Positions 1 to 7,089 are shown, counted from the stretch's first letter. The stretch: 10,812 nt of DNA from Rhodoferax sp. (GCA_020048795.1 JAIFMA010000041.1:1-10812); one strand, 5' to 3'. Made by a program: numbers and translations. Notes: generated by a model not told the origin, from the sequence alone.

Positions 1-274
1 CCTGCTTTTTGTGGGCATGTTCGTCGTGATGCGGGTGCGCATGACCATGCTCATGCTCATCTTGGTGGTGATGCGGGTACGAATGGGGGTGGGCATGCCC
101 GTGCGCTTGATCGGGATCATGGTCGTGCGCATCGTCGTGGGTGTGCTGATGCGCATGCGGGTGGGCGTGGGTGTGCGCCGCCTCGGCACCCGCATGGCTG
201 TGTGCATGCGCCGCGTGCTCGTGGTCATGGGGGTGGCTGTGGGCATGTTCATGCCCCTCATGATTGTGGTGATG
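1..274 (-). repeat. His-codon-rich low-complexity tract inside the hypB 3' frame
   Basis: Read on the minus strand in the resumed HypB frame, positions 274 to 2 encode 91 residues of which 38 are His, mostly as alternating H-x-H, HHH, HAH and HEH units mixed with D, E, A, P and G. Such tracts store or bind nickel in many HypB proteins. In those it usually lies near the N-terminus, between the CxxCGC motif and the HFG segment. Here that N-terminal stretch holds no His run, and the tract instead follows the HLDAPMVAQAF helix, where the family normally continues to an LFIENVGNLVCP-like strand. The tract runs off the window, so its end is unseen. The plus-strand ORF across it is its Met/Val-rich mirror image. 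Confidence 0.8.
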
Positions 275-710
275 TCCGCTGGCATGCAAATCCAGCCTTG
301 AAAACGCCTGCGCCACCATCGGCGCGTCCAGATGTGGCACGGATGCGGTCGGCATCGAAGCTGGTTTGCTGGTCACCCTCGATCACCGCCACCGCCAGAT
401 CGGGCTGTCGTTGGCGCAAGCCTTCGATGGTGGCGCACAGCAGCGTGGTTTTGCCCGAACCCGGGCTGGAGACCAGGTTGTAGGCGGTGACCCCGTGCCA
501 AGCAAAGTGGGCACGGTTTTGCGCCGCGATGGCGTTGTTGGCCCCTAGCACATCGGCTTCGAGCTTGATGGCGCGCTCCTGGCTCATGCCGGGTATCGAC
601 ACCCGGGCGGCACCGGTGCCAAAGTGCAGATCACCGGTGCCGGGTTGAACCGTTACGCCAGGTATGCTCTGCGCGTCAGAGGTATTGCTGCATCCACAAA
701 CTACGCACAT
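1..710 (-). pseudogene. hypB: HypB hydrogenase nickel-insertion GTPase, disrupted by a frameshifting deletion; 3' end beyond the window
   Basis: HypB is the cytoplasmic GTPase that works with HypA to deliver nickel to the [NiFe]-hydrogenase large subunit. The N-terminus MCVVCGC carries the family CxxCGC metal motif. It is followed by HFGTGAARVSIPGMSQER (residues 29-46), the Walker A motif SSPGSGKTTL (81-90) and VIEGDQQTS (109-117). After DRIRAT the family normally continues with a QINTGKGCHLDA-like stretch. Here that stretch is missing, and the frame runs into unrelated sequence and stops at 258. Another minus-strand frame resumes at about 334 with HLDAPMVAQAFSRLDLH and stays open to the window edge through a His-rich tract. 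The simplest reading is a deletion of about 40 bp at about 334/335. The start at 710 is supported by AAGGA just upstream. An assembly error cannot be excluded. As read, the protein lacks the later G motifs and would not be functional. Confidence 0.88.
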
Positions 711-817
711 GTTGTCTTCCTTGATTGAGGGGGTGCCACATCTTATGGCTGTGAGTGCGAGCGCTGCGCGCCGCTACACTTTGTTACGCTAAAAACCCCG
801 ATTGATGCCAAGCTCTG
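711..817. other. hupK-hypB intergenic gap where hypA would be expected
   Basis: These 107 bases separate the hupK stop from the hypB start on the minus strand. In Ralstonia-type hox and rhizobial hup clusters, hypA usually sits between hupK/hoxV and hypB. The gap is too short for hypA (about 113 codons) and no HypA-like peptide is visible in any frame. It holds a T5 run on the minus strand just after hupK, without a convincing stem, and the AAGGA ribosome site of hypB. I see no clear promoter. Confidence 0.6.
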
Positions 818-2248
818 TCATTGTGTTCCGGTTGCCACCTGACATTCGACACAGGCATCATAAGCAGCCGCCAGAATCCATGCGGATGCTGTGTCTTCTG
901 CCGGCACCATGCGCAACGCCTGGGCCAGCGCGCCCTCAGGGTGAAAATTCCATTCGGTTGGGGCGACCACGCGATAGTCGGCCACTTTGCCGTCTGCGTC
1001 CAGTTGTACCCAGTGCAGTAACAGGCCGCGCGCCATCTCGACCCAGGCGATGGCCTGGCCGTGGCCGAGCTTCAGGGCGCCGCTTGAAAGTAATGCAGGC
1101 GGGTGGTTCTGCAGATGCGTCACTCTTTCATGGTCCGGTTTATTGGGGTCAGAGTCCAATGTCCACCCCCCTTCGGGGGTCCCTGGCGGGTGCTTCGCAT
1201 GGAGATTGGAATCCGACCCCAAAAAACCTGCGTTGTGAGCGTGCTGAGCGCCGGTGGCGAGGTGTGCCGAATGACTTGTCCCGCCTCCCTCCGGTAGAGG
1301 GTGAGGGCGGATACTCACGTTGGCCAACTCGATCAGCTCCAGCCAGCGCGAGGCCAGGCGGGTCCAGGTGCTGGTTGCGGTGGCAGACGGTTGATCGCGC
1401 AGGCGGGTCCAGGGGCCGGTCTCGTGACACTGACCACGCCAGGTGGGGAACTGCGCAAATCCGTTCTGGGTGGCGACGTGTTGTGCCAGCTCGCTCAGTT
1501 GCGCGCTTTGGCTGAGCGTATCCCGGTCCAGTACCTCCAGCGCCAGCGCCAGCGCCAGCGTTGGCGGCGACAAGCGGCTGGCCAGCGCGTGGCAAGTGGC
1601 CAAAAAGCGTGCTGGTGGCAAGTCAGCCGCCCGGCTATGGCACCAATGCGCCAGCGCCTCGGGTGCCCGGTGTTGCGACAGCCAGTCGCCCAAGGGCTGC
1701 CGCAGCACGCGCTCTTGCAGCCAGGTGCGCAGCGCCAACAGGGTGTCCTGCATCTGCGCTTCGGTGAGCGCCTGGGCGGCCCGGGTCAGCGTCAGCGGAC
1801 AGGTTTTGAGCCAGGCCAATGCTTCACTATCAATAGCTGGTGGCGCAATACTGTCAAGGGCTAGGGGCTGATTTGATGCATAACTTGTAGCCATGGCCAG
1901 ATCAGGACGCTTCAGATCCAGCTGGGCCAGTTGTCGCGGCCAGTCCAGCGCCATGCTGCGCAAGTGGTCGCGCGTGGTTTCCAGTATCAGCAACAGTGCT
2001 GGCGGCTCTGGCAATTGTGCGTGATCTGGCTGGCATGCTGCGTTGAGTGCCAGGCGTGCGGCGCGCCGGTGCGCGTGTGAACACAGCGTGAACAGGGCCG
2101 CCAGCGTGCGCTCAAGCTGTTCGCCAGCTTGTCCACGCACCAAGCTTGTCAGCAAGCCCTGGCCCAGCACCGGGCGATGGCCGGTGATGCTGACTGCCCG
2201 CCCGGGATGCAGCGTGTAGCTGCCCGCCAACCCGGTAAAACCGCTCAT
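818..2248 (-). CDS. hupK: HupK/HoxV-type hydrogenase maturation protein (degenerate large-subunit homologue) with an inserted segment
   Basis: The 476-residue product resembles HupK/HoxV, a scaffold-like relative of the [NiFe]-hydrogenase large subunit that acts in the cytoplasm during assembly of its metal centre. Visible large-subunit-like landmarks are LFTLCSHAHRRAA (52-64, like the L1 Cys region), CHETGPWTRL (274-283), ARGLLLHWVQLDADGKVADY (406-425) with VAPTEWNFHPEGAL following, and the C-terminal YDACVECQ (463-470, like DPCxxC). The start at 2248 was chosen because it overlaps the preceding hybE stop as ATGA and because residues before it look non-family; the frame is open further upstream to 2353. 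Residues about 312-383, rich in Pro, Gly and His, interrupt the protein before ALLSSGALKLGHGQA and are encoded largely by palindromic repeat DNA. The frame stays open, so the protein may still be made, but function is uncertain. Confidence 0.82.
   Translation of the reverse strand: MSGFTGLAGSYTLHPGRAVSITGHRPVLGQGLLTSLVRGQAGEQLERTLAALFTLCSHAHRRAARLALNAACQPDHAQLPEPPALLLILETTRDHLRSMALDWPRQLAQLDLKRPDLAMATSYASNQPLALDSIAPPAIDSEALAWLKTCPLTLTRAAQALTEAQMQDTLLALRTWLQERVLRQPLGDWLSQHRAPEALAHWCHSRAADLPPARFLATCHALASRLSPPTLALALALEVLDRDTLSQSAQLSELAQHVATQNGFAQFPTWRGQCHETGPWTRLRDQPSATATSTWTRLASRWLELIELANVSIRPHPLPEGGGTSHSAHLATGAQHAHNAGFLGSDSNLHAKHPPGTPEGGWTLDSDPNKPDHERVTHLQNHPPALLSSGALKLGHGQAIAWVEMARGLLLHWVQLDADGKVADYRVVAPTEWNFHPEGALAQALRMVPAEDTASAWILAAAYDACVECQVATGTQ
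1137..1228. repeat. REP-like palindromic element inserted in hupK
   Basis: Two 24-base arms (1137-1160 and 1205-1228) are inverted repeats with 21 of 24 matching positions. The arm cores are GGGGTCAGAGTCCAAT and ATTGGAATCCGACCCC. Between them lies a second perfect hairpin, ACCCCC-CTTC-GGGGGT (1165-1180). The GGGGTCAGAGTCCAAT type of core is familiar to me from REP-like repeats dispersed near RAYT (REP-associated tyrosine transposase) genes in Proteobacteria. That link is from memory and unverified here. The element lies within the hupK reading frame and adds about 30 in-frame codons without a stop. Confidence 0.7.
1281..1310. repeat. Short imperfect palindrome next to the REP-like element
   Basis: The sequence CCGCCTCCCTC (1281-1291) and GAGGGTGAGGGCGG (1297-1310) form an imperfect hairpin with a CGGTA loop and a small bulge. 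It sits about 55 bases from the REP-like palindrome and within the same atypical hupK segment, so it may be part of one composite insertion. Confidence 0.45.
1537..1560. repeat. Hexanucleotide tandem repeat, four CCAGCG units
   Basis: Four perfect copies of CCAGCG lie in hupK, where the minus strand encodes a run of alternating Leu and Ala (TLALALALEVL). Slippage here would add or remove Leu-Ala pairs without shifting the frame. Confidence 0.7.
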
Positions 2249-2704
2249 GCCCGGGCACCCGGCGCGCCACCAGCGCTGCGGCCCAGCAATAAGCCGCGCC
2301 GGCTCGGCCCGGCTGGCGCGGCGCTGGCGAGCTCGGGTGCCGCCCGGTGCCACTGGTTCAACACTTCGTGCGCGGTGGCTTTTGCTGCGGCATGGTCGGC
2401 AACTTCAAACATGGGCGAATAGGGCGAGCAGGCTTCAAAAGCGCCGATTCTCATCTCGAACGAGCCAAATGTAGTCAACGCCGGTATTGCCAAACTGGCG
2501 CGTGGCTTTTTGGCGCACTGCCAGCACTTGGTCTGTGGCGGCTGCGTTGCACAGCGGCGTGACCAGCACCCCCTGCGACCCTTCAGGCTGCTGCGGCTCC
2601 GGCGCAAAACCCAATGCCAGGACTTTCAATGGCGGGTTTTTGACCGGCACGCCCTGCATGCGGGTATTGGCAATGGCGTTAAACAGCGCCCCCAGCGCGG
2701 CCAT
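2245..2704 (-). pseudogene. hybE: HybE/HoxT-type hydrogenase assembly chaperone, split by a frameshift
   Basis: HybE-family proteins are small chaperones that bind the hydrogenase small subunit before Tat export. The first part (2704-2471) reads LGALFNAIANTRMQGVPVKN, then PPLKVLALGF and GVLVTP, which fit the family N-terminus. That frame ends at 2435 with an unrelated tail. From about 2469 a second minus-strand frame gives FGSFEMRIGAFEACSPYSPM followed by FEVADHAA and later SRRGLLLGR, which match the family C-terminus. Joining them at VDY/FGSF gives about 152 residues, close to the roughly 160 usual for the family. So one base is extra or two are missing around 2470. The usual TPWFMN motif is also altered to TPLCNA. 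The gene starts 9 bases after the hemerythrin stop and ends in an ATGA overlap with hupK, as expected for one operon. It is either a recent mutation or a sequencing error. Confidence 0.78.
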
Positions 2705-2713
2705 GGAACCGTG

Positions 2714-3208
2714 CTACGGCGCGACGCGCCGGGTGCGACTGGCCAGTTCATCGGCAAAGCGGCCTTTGGCTTGCGGGTAGATCAGCGTTTCTTCCAACAC
2801 GATGTGGTCGTGGCAGAGCGACAGAAATACCTCGACGGTGTGCTGCAGTTCGGCCATATCGACCCAGTCTTCTCCCTCAGCAATGGCTCTGAGCATGGGT
2901 GCCAGCTCGACCCAGTTTTGCTCGATCCAGCCATGGTCTTGCTGCAGCGTGCGCACCGCATGGACCAGTTCGGCGTTGCCGCTGGCCAGCAATCCTGGAA
3001 ACACATTTTTTTCCTCTTCGGCATGGTGCTCACGGGAGGTGCCGGAAAAAAAAGCTTCAATTTCGCAGGCCTGCTGGCGATATTCCGACTCATCGGCGTA
3101 GGCTTCAATCTGCTTTAGGACACTGGCCAGCTTTTCCAGATGCAGGTGAATCTGCTGGTGGCAGGCATCAAGCGCCTGGAATCGGTCGGGCTGAGGGCTA
3201 GGCTTCAT
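2714..3208 (-). CDS. Hemerythrin HHE-domain protein
   Basis: The 164-residue cytoplasmic protein has the hemerythrin pattern of di-iron ligands spread over four helices: H17 with H21/H23 in DACHQQIHLHLEKL, the HHAEEEKNVFP block (61-71), QQDH (89-92), and HDHIVLEETLIYP (133-145). Proteins of this type bind or sense O2 or NO, or store iron; the exact role cannot be read from sequence. The start at 3208 has a good ribosome site, AGGAG about 6 bases upstream. It is the first gene of the minus-strand group, 9 bases ahead of the hybE-like gene. It diverges from the korC-like gene across an intergenic region with an FNR-type site, so oxygen control and a protective role near O2-sensitive enzymes are plausible inferences. 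No signal peptide or membrane segment is seen. Confidence 0.88.
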   Translation of the reverse strand: MKPSPQPDRFQALDACHQQIHLHLEKLASVLKQIEAYADESEYRQQACEIEAFFSGTSREHHAEEEKNVFPGLLASGNAELVHAVRTLQQDHGWIEQNWVELAPMLRAIAEGEDWVDMAELQHTVEVFLSLCHDHIVLEETLIYPQAKGRFADELASRTRRVAP

Positions 3209-3306
3209 ACGTCACTCCTGTATTGGGATGGATTCAACAACTTGGTCAATACTATCGTATCGTCTATCGGGATCAGATGCTGCAAGTTGACCACCCAATC
3301 ATGTAT

Positions 3307-3320
3307 TTGAGGTAAATCAA
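3307..3320. promoter_or_regulatory. FNR/Anr-type binding site between hemerythrin and korC
   Basis: TTGAGGTAAATCAA matches the FNR consensus TTGAT-N4-ATCAA at 9 of 10 defined positions, with a perfect TTGA-N6-TCAA core. Its centre (3313.5) lies about 105 bases from the hemerythrin start and about 21 bases from the first possible korC start. Geometry of the -41.5 type would place a transcript start near 3272 for hemerythrin or near 3355 for korC. TTGAGG (3307-3312) with TATTTT (3331-3336) could also be a weak -35/-10 pair for korC, in which case the site would overlap the promoter. Which gene it controls, and in which direction, is not decidable here. Confidence 0.6.
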
Positions 3321-3334
3321 CAAATTTCACTATT

Positions 3335-5278
3335 TTGGAAAATGTGGCCAAGGGGCCCCTGTTTAAGGGCGTACCATCGCGCAACCTGTGGCAGGTGCGA
3401 GGTGCCTGCAAGCAGGGCAAGGAGACAACGTTGCAAGCCACCAACACCGCCAACCCGGCCTATTTCCACAAGGTCGTCGACTGCCAATGGGCCTGCCCGG
3501 CCCACACCCCCGTTCCAGAGTACATCCGCCTGATCGGACAAGGCCGCTACAACGATGCCTACATGATCAACTGGGTGAGCAACGTCTTTCCTGGGGTGCT
3601 CGGGCGGGTTTGCGACCGCCCCTGCGAGCCGGCCTGTCGGCGCGGACGGGTTGAGGAGAACAACGGTGCCAAGCCCGAGGCGGTGGCCATTTGTCGCCTC
3701 AAACGCGTGGCCGCTGACAACAAGGACGCGGTGCAAGACCGCATGCCGAGCATTGCGCCACCAAACGGCAAACGCATCGTCTGCGTGGGTGCCGGACCGG
3801 CATCGTTGACGGTGGCGCGCGATCTGGCACCACTGGGTTATGAGATCACCGTGTTTGACGGCGAGGTCAAGGCGGGTGGGTTCATTCGCAGCCAGATTCC
3901 GCGCTTTCGCCTGCCCGAGTCGGTGATTGACGAGGAGGTGGGTTACATCCTCAGCATGGGGGTGAAGTTTCGCAGTGGCGAGCGCATCGAGTCCATGCAA
4001 GCCCTCATGGCGCAGGGATATGACGCGGTGTTTGTCGGCAGCGGTGCGCCGCGCGGACGCGAGCTCGATGTACCAGGTCGCCAGGAAGCGGCGGCCAACA
4101 TCCACATCGGCATCGACTGGCTGGCCAACGTATCGTTTGGCCACATCACCACCGTGGGCGAACGGGTGATCGTGCTCGGGGGTGGCAACACCGCCATGGA
4201 CTGCTGCCGCTCGGCACGGCGCATGGGCGGCAAAGACGTCAAAGTGGTGGTGCGCAGCGGCTTTGAAGAAATGAAAGCCTCGCCGTGGGAGAAAGAAGAC
4301 GCGCAGCATGAGGGCATCCCGATCCTGAACATGCATGTGCCCAAGTCGGTCGAACATGTGAACGGCCAACTCACCGGCATGACGTTTGAGATCGTGCGCG
4401 CCGAATATGATGCCAAAGGCCGGCGCAGCCTGATTGCCACCGGCGAGCCCGATGTACATCTGGCATGTGACACGGTGCTGGTGGCGATCGGTCAGGAGAA
4501 CTCTTTCCCCTGGATCGAGCGCGACTGCGGCATTGCGTTTGACCAATGGGGCTTGCCGGTGCTCGACGAGGGCAGCTTCCAGTCCAGCATCAAGAACGTG
4601 TTTTTTGGCGGTGATGCGGCCTACGGCCCGAAAAACATCATCACCGCGGTGGCGCACGGCCACGAGGCGGCGGTGTCGATCGACCGCCTGCTGCATGGCG
4701 AGGATCTGACGCGACGCCCGGCACCCAGCACCAACCTGATGTCGCAGAAGATGGGCATCCACGAGTGGAGCTACCATAACGATGTGTCGAACGATGTGCG
4801 TTTTGCCGTGCCGTGGGCCAAGGCCGAGACGGCGCTGGCCAGCATCAAAATCGAAGTCGAGCTCGGCTTTGATGCCGCCACCGCCTTCAAGGAAGCCAGC
4901 CGCTGCCTGAACTGCGATGTTCAAACCGTGTTCAACCGCGCCACCTGCATCGAGTGTGATGCCTGTGTCGACATCTGCCCGATGGACTGCATCACCTTTA
5001 CCGCCAACGGCGAAGAGTCGGAACTGCGCGGACGCTTGAAAGCACCGGCCACCAACCAGGCACAAGCACTGTACACGTCTGCCGAGTTGAAGACAGGCCG
5101 AATCATGGTGAAAGACGAAGACGTGTGCCTGCACTGCGGCCTGTGCGCCGAGCGTTGCCCCACCGGTGCCTGGGACATGCAAAAGTATCTGTTCAAGACC
5201 ACCCAAGCCGGGCCGCGCTGTCGTGACCCGAAGCCGGCTGCCCCGGCCACCCTTATTGCCCAGGCGGAGGCCGCATGA
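3335..5278 (+). CDS. korC: GltD-like FAD/NAD(P)H subunit with C-terminal 4Fe-4S domains of a 2-oxoacid oxidoreductase (KorC-like)
   Basis: This 647-residue protein probably passes electrons between the partner 2-oxoacid oxidoreductase and NADP(H). The N-terminal Cys set of GltD-type proteins is present (C50, C54, C93, C97, C101). It is followed by an FAD-binding VGAGPAS (151-157), an NADPH-type VLGGGNTAMD (280-289) and the second FAD motif VFFGGDAAYGP (422-432). The C-terminus adds two 4Fe-4S clusters, CIECDACVDICP (538-549) and CLHCGLCAERCP (598-609). The size (about 70 kDa) and domains fit the gamma subunit of the Azoarcus evansii 2-oxoglutarate:NADP+ oxidoreductase, known from literature memory. 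The stop overlaps the korA start as ATGA. The start is unsure: TTG 3335 has no good ribosome site, GTG 3344 is possible, and TTG 3431 has AAGGAG six bases upstream but would remove 32 coding-looking residues. Another NAD(P)H:ferredoxin-type role is possible. Confidence 0.85.
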   Translation: MENVAKGPLFKGVPSRNLWQVRGACKQGKETTLQATNTANPAYFHKVVDCQWACPAHTPVPEYIRLIGQGRYNDAYMINWVSNVFPGVLGRVCDRPCEPACRRGRVEENNGAKPEAVAICRLKRVAADNKDAVQDRMPSIAPPNGKRIVCVGAGPASLTVARDLAPLGYEITVFDGEVKAGGFIRSQIPRFRLPESVIDEEVGYILSMGVKFRSGERIESMQALMAQGYDAVFVGSGAPRGRELDVPGRQEAAANIHIGIDWLANVSFGHITTVGERVIVLGGGNTAMDCCRSARRMGGKDVKVVVRSGFEEMKASPWEKEDAQHEGIPILNMHVPKSVEHVNGQLTGMTFEIVRAEYDAKGRRSLIATGEPDVHLACDTVLVAIGQENSFPWIERDCGIAFDQWGLPVLDEGSFQSSIKNVFFGGDAAYGPKNIITAVAHGHEAAVSIDRLLHGEDLTRRPAPSTNLMSQKMGIHEWSYHNDVSNDVRFAVPWAKAETALASIKIEVELGFDAATAFKEASRCLNCDVQTVFNRATCIECDACVDICPMDCITFTANGEESELRGRLKAPATNQAQALYTSAELKTGRIMVKDEDVCLHCGLCAERCPTGAWDMQKYLFKTTQAGPRCRDPKPAAPATLIAQAEAA

Positions 5279-7089
5279 AACGCATTGAAGCCATCAACGA
5301 ATTCGTCATCAAATTCGCCAACGTCAATGGCTCTGGCTCGGCCTCGGCCAACGAGTTGTTCGCCAAAGCCGTCATGCGCATGGGCGTGCCAGTAAGCCCG
5401 CGCAACATTTTTCCCAGCAACATTCAGGGTATGCCAACCTGGTACGAAGCGCGTGTCTGCGAAAAGGGCTACCACGGCCGCCGCGGTGGGGTGGACATGA
5501 TGGTGGCGATGAACCCGCAGACCTGGGATGCCGACATTGCCGAGATCGAATCGGGTGGCTATCTGTTTTATGACAGCACACGGCCCATGCCGGCCGCCAA
5601 GTTTCGTGACGACGTGCACACCATGGGTGTGCCGCTGACCGAAATCGCCAACAACGCCTACACCGACCCGCGGCAACGCCAGTTGTTCAAGAACATCATC
5701 TATGTGGGGGCGTTGTCGGTGCTGCTGGATGTAGAGGCAGAAGTTTTCGAGAAGCTCTTTGCCGAGCAGTACAAGGGCAAGGAGCGCTTGCTGGAGTCCA
5801 ACATCCAGGCCCTGCATCTGGGACGCAACTACGTCAAGGAGCACATGCAGGCACCCTTGGGCATTCGGGTGCAGCGCGCTGACAATGTGGGCGACCAGAT
5901 CTTTACCGATGGCAACAGCGCCTCGGGTCTGGGTCTGGTGTATGGCGGTGCCACCGTGGCAGCCTGGTACCCGATCACCCCGTCCACCTCGATCCCCGAG
6001 GCGTTCCAGAAATACTGCGCCAAGTTCCGCGTCGACCCGGTCACCGGCCAGCACAAGTTTGCCATCGTGCAAGCCGAAGATGAGCTGGCCAGCATTGGCA
6101 TGGTGATTGGTGCGGGTTGGAACGGCGCGCGCGCCTTCACCGCCACCTCTGGCCCCGGCGTATCGCTGATGACCGAATTCATTGGCCTGGCCTATTTTGC
6201 AGAAATTCCGGTCACCATCGTCAACGTGCAACGTGGCGGGCCGTCAACCGGCATGCCCACCCGCACCCAGCAGTCTGACCTGCTCAGCTGCGCCTACGCC
6301 TCGCATGGCGATACCAAACATGTGTTGCTGTTCCCGCAAGACCCCTACGAATGTTTCACGCACAGCGCGGCCGCGCTGGACTTGGCCGAGCGCCTGCAAA
6401 CCCCCATTTTTGTGATGCTCGACCTGGACATTGGCATGAACCAGCGGCTGTGCAAACCGTTTGATTGGGACGACAGCAAGGAGTACGACCGGGGCAAGAT
6501 CATGACTGCCGAGGAGCTGGAGGCGGGCAAAGCCTTTGGCCGTTACCGCGACGTGGACGGCGACGGCATTCCGTGGCGCACCCTGCCCGGCACCCATCCC
6601 AGCAAAGGTGCCTTTTTTACGCGTGGCACCTCGCGCAACCCCCAGGCCATGTACTCTGAAGCCGGGGCAGACTACATCTACAACATGGAGCGGCTGCTGC
6701 GCAAGTTCATCACCGCGGCCACGCTGGTGCCGCAACCGATTTTTCACAAGGCTGCCGAGCCAACCAAACTGGGCGTGATTTATTACGGCTCCACGAGTCC
6801 GGCGATGCGTGAGGCACTGGATGTGCTTGATCGCAACGGGATCCACGTGGATGCCATGCGCTTGTGTGCGTTTCCGTTCCCGGACTCGGTCTCCGAGTTC
6901 ATTGCCGCCCACGACAAGGTGTTTGTGGCCGAGCAAAACCGCGACGGGCAAATGCGCACCATGCTGATCACCGAACTCGAAGTCAATCCGGCGAAAATGA
7001 TCCGGGTGCTGCATTACGACGGCACACCGATCACCGCGCGCTTCATTATCCGTAGCATTCACGACAGCGTGGCCAAGGAGGCTGTATGA
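5275..7089 (+). CDS. korA: 2-oxoacid:acceptor oxidoreductase, fused gamma-alpha subunit (KorA-like)
   Basis: The 604-residue (about 66 kDa) subunit joins a gamma domain (about residues 15-190, with NGSGSASANELFAKA and GYHGRRGGVDMMVA) to an alpha domain. The alpha domain carries the hallmark YPITPSTSIPE (232-242), AEDELASIGMVIGAGWNGAR (267-286), TATSGPG (289-295) and the NVQRGGPSTGMPTRTQQ region (317-333). With KorB it would carry out CoA-dependent oxidative decarboxylation of a 2-oxoacid, probably 2-oxoglutarate to succinyl-CoA. Substrate choice cannot be proven from motifs, and pyruvate or another oxoacid remains possible. The start overlaps the korC stop (ATGA), with GGAGG upstream inside korC, and the stop overlaps korB the same way, pointing to translational coupling and matched subunit amounts. 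The length is normal for the fused family and no disruption is seen. Confidence 0.9.
   Translation: MKRIEAINEFVIKFANVNGSGSASANELFAKAVMRMGVPVSPRNIFPSNIQGMPTWYEARVCEKGYHGRRGGVDMMVAMNPQTWDADIAEIESGGYLFYDSTRPMPAAKFRDDVHTMGVPLTEIANNAYTDPRQRQLFKNIIYVGALSVLLDVEAEVFEKLFAEQYKGKERLLESNIQALHLGRNYVKEHMQAPLGIRVQRADNVGDQIFTDGNSASGLGLVYGGATVAAWYPITPSTSIPEAFQKYCAKFRVDPVTGQHKFAIVQAEDELASIGMVIGAGWNGARAFTATSGPGVSLMTEFIGLAYFAEIPVTIVNVQRGGPSTGMPTRTQQSDLLSCAYASHGDTKHVLLFPQDPYECFTHSAAALDLAERLQTPIFVMLDLDIGMNQRLCKPFDWDDSKEYDRGKIMTAEELEAGKAFGRYRDVDGDGIPWRTLPGTHPSKGAFFTRGTSRNPQAMYSEAGADYIYNMERLLRKFITAATLVPQPIFHKAAEPTKLGVIYYGSTSPAMREALDVLDRNGIHVDAMRLCAFPFPDSVSEFIAAHDKVFVAEQNRDGQMRTMLITELEVNPAKMIRVLHYDGTPITARFIIRSIHDSVAKEAV

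Noticed and set aside
11..301. Plus-strand Met/Val-rich ORF
   Set aside because: It is the mirror of the His-rich hypB tract; CAC and CAT codons read as GTG and ATG on the other strand.
711..745. Sigma-54 type promoter (TGGCAC) ahead of hypB
   Set aside because: The -12 TTGC element is missing at the required spacing.
2510..3118. 202-codon plus-strand ORF opposite hemerythrin and hybE
   Set aside because: The minus strand carries recognisable hemerythrin and HybE motifs; this frame has none and no ribosome site.
3317..6231. Very long minus-strand ORFs (629 and 436 codons) opposite korC and korA
   Set aside because: They overlap clearly conserved genes, show no family motifs, and are a common effect of high third-position GC.
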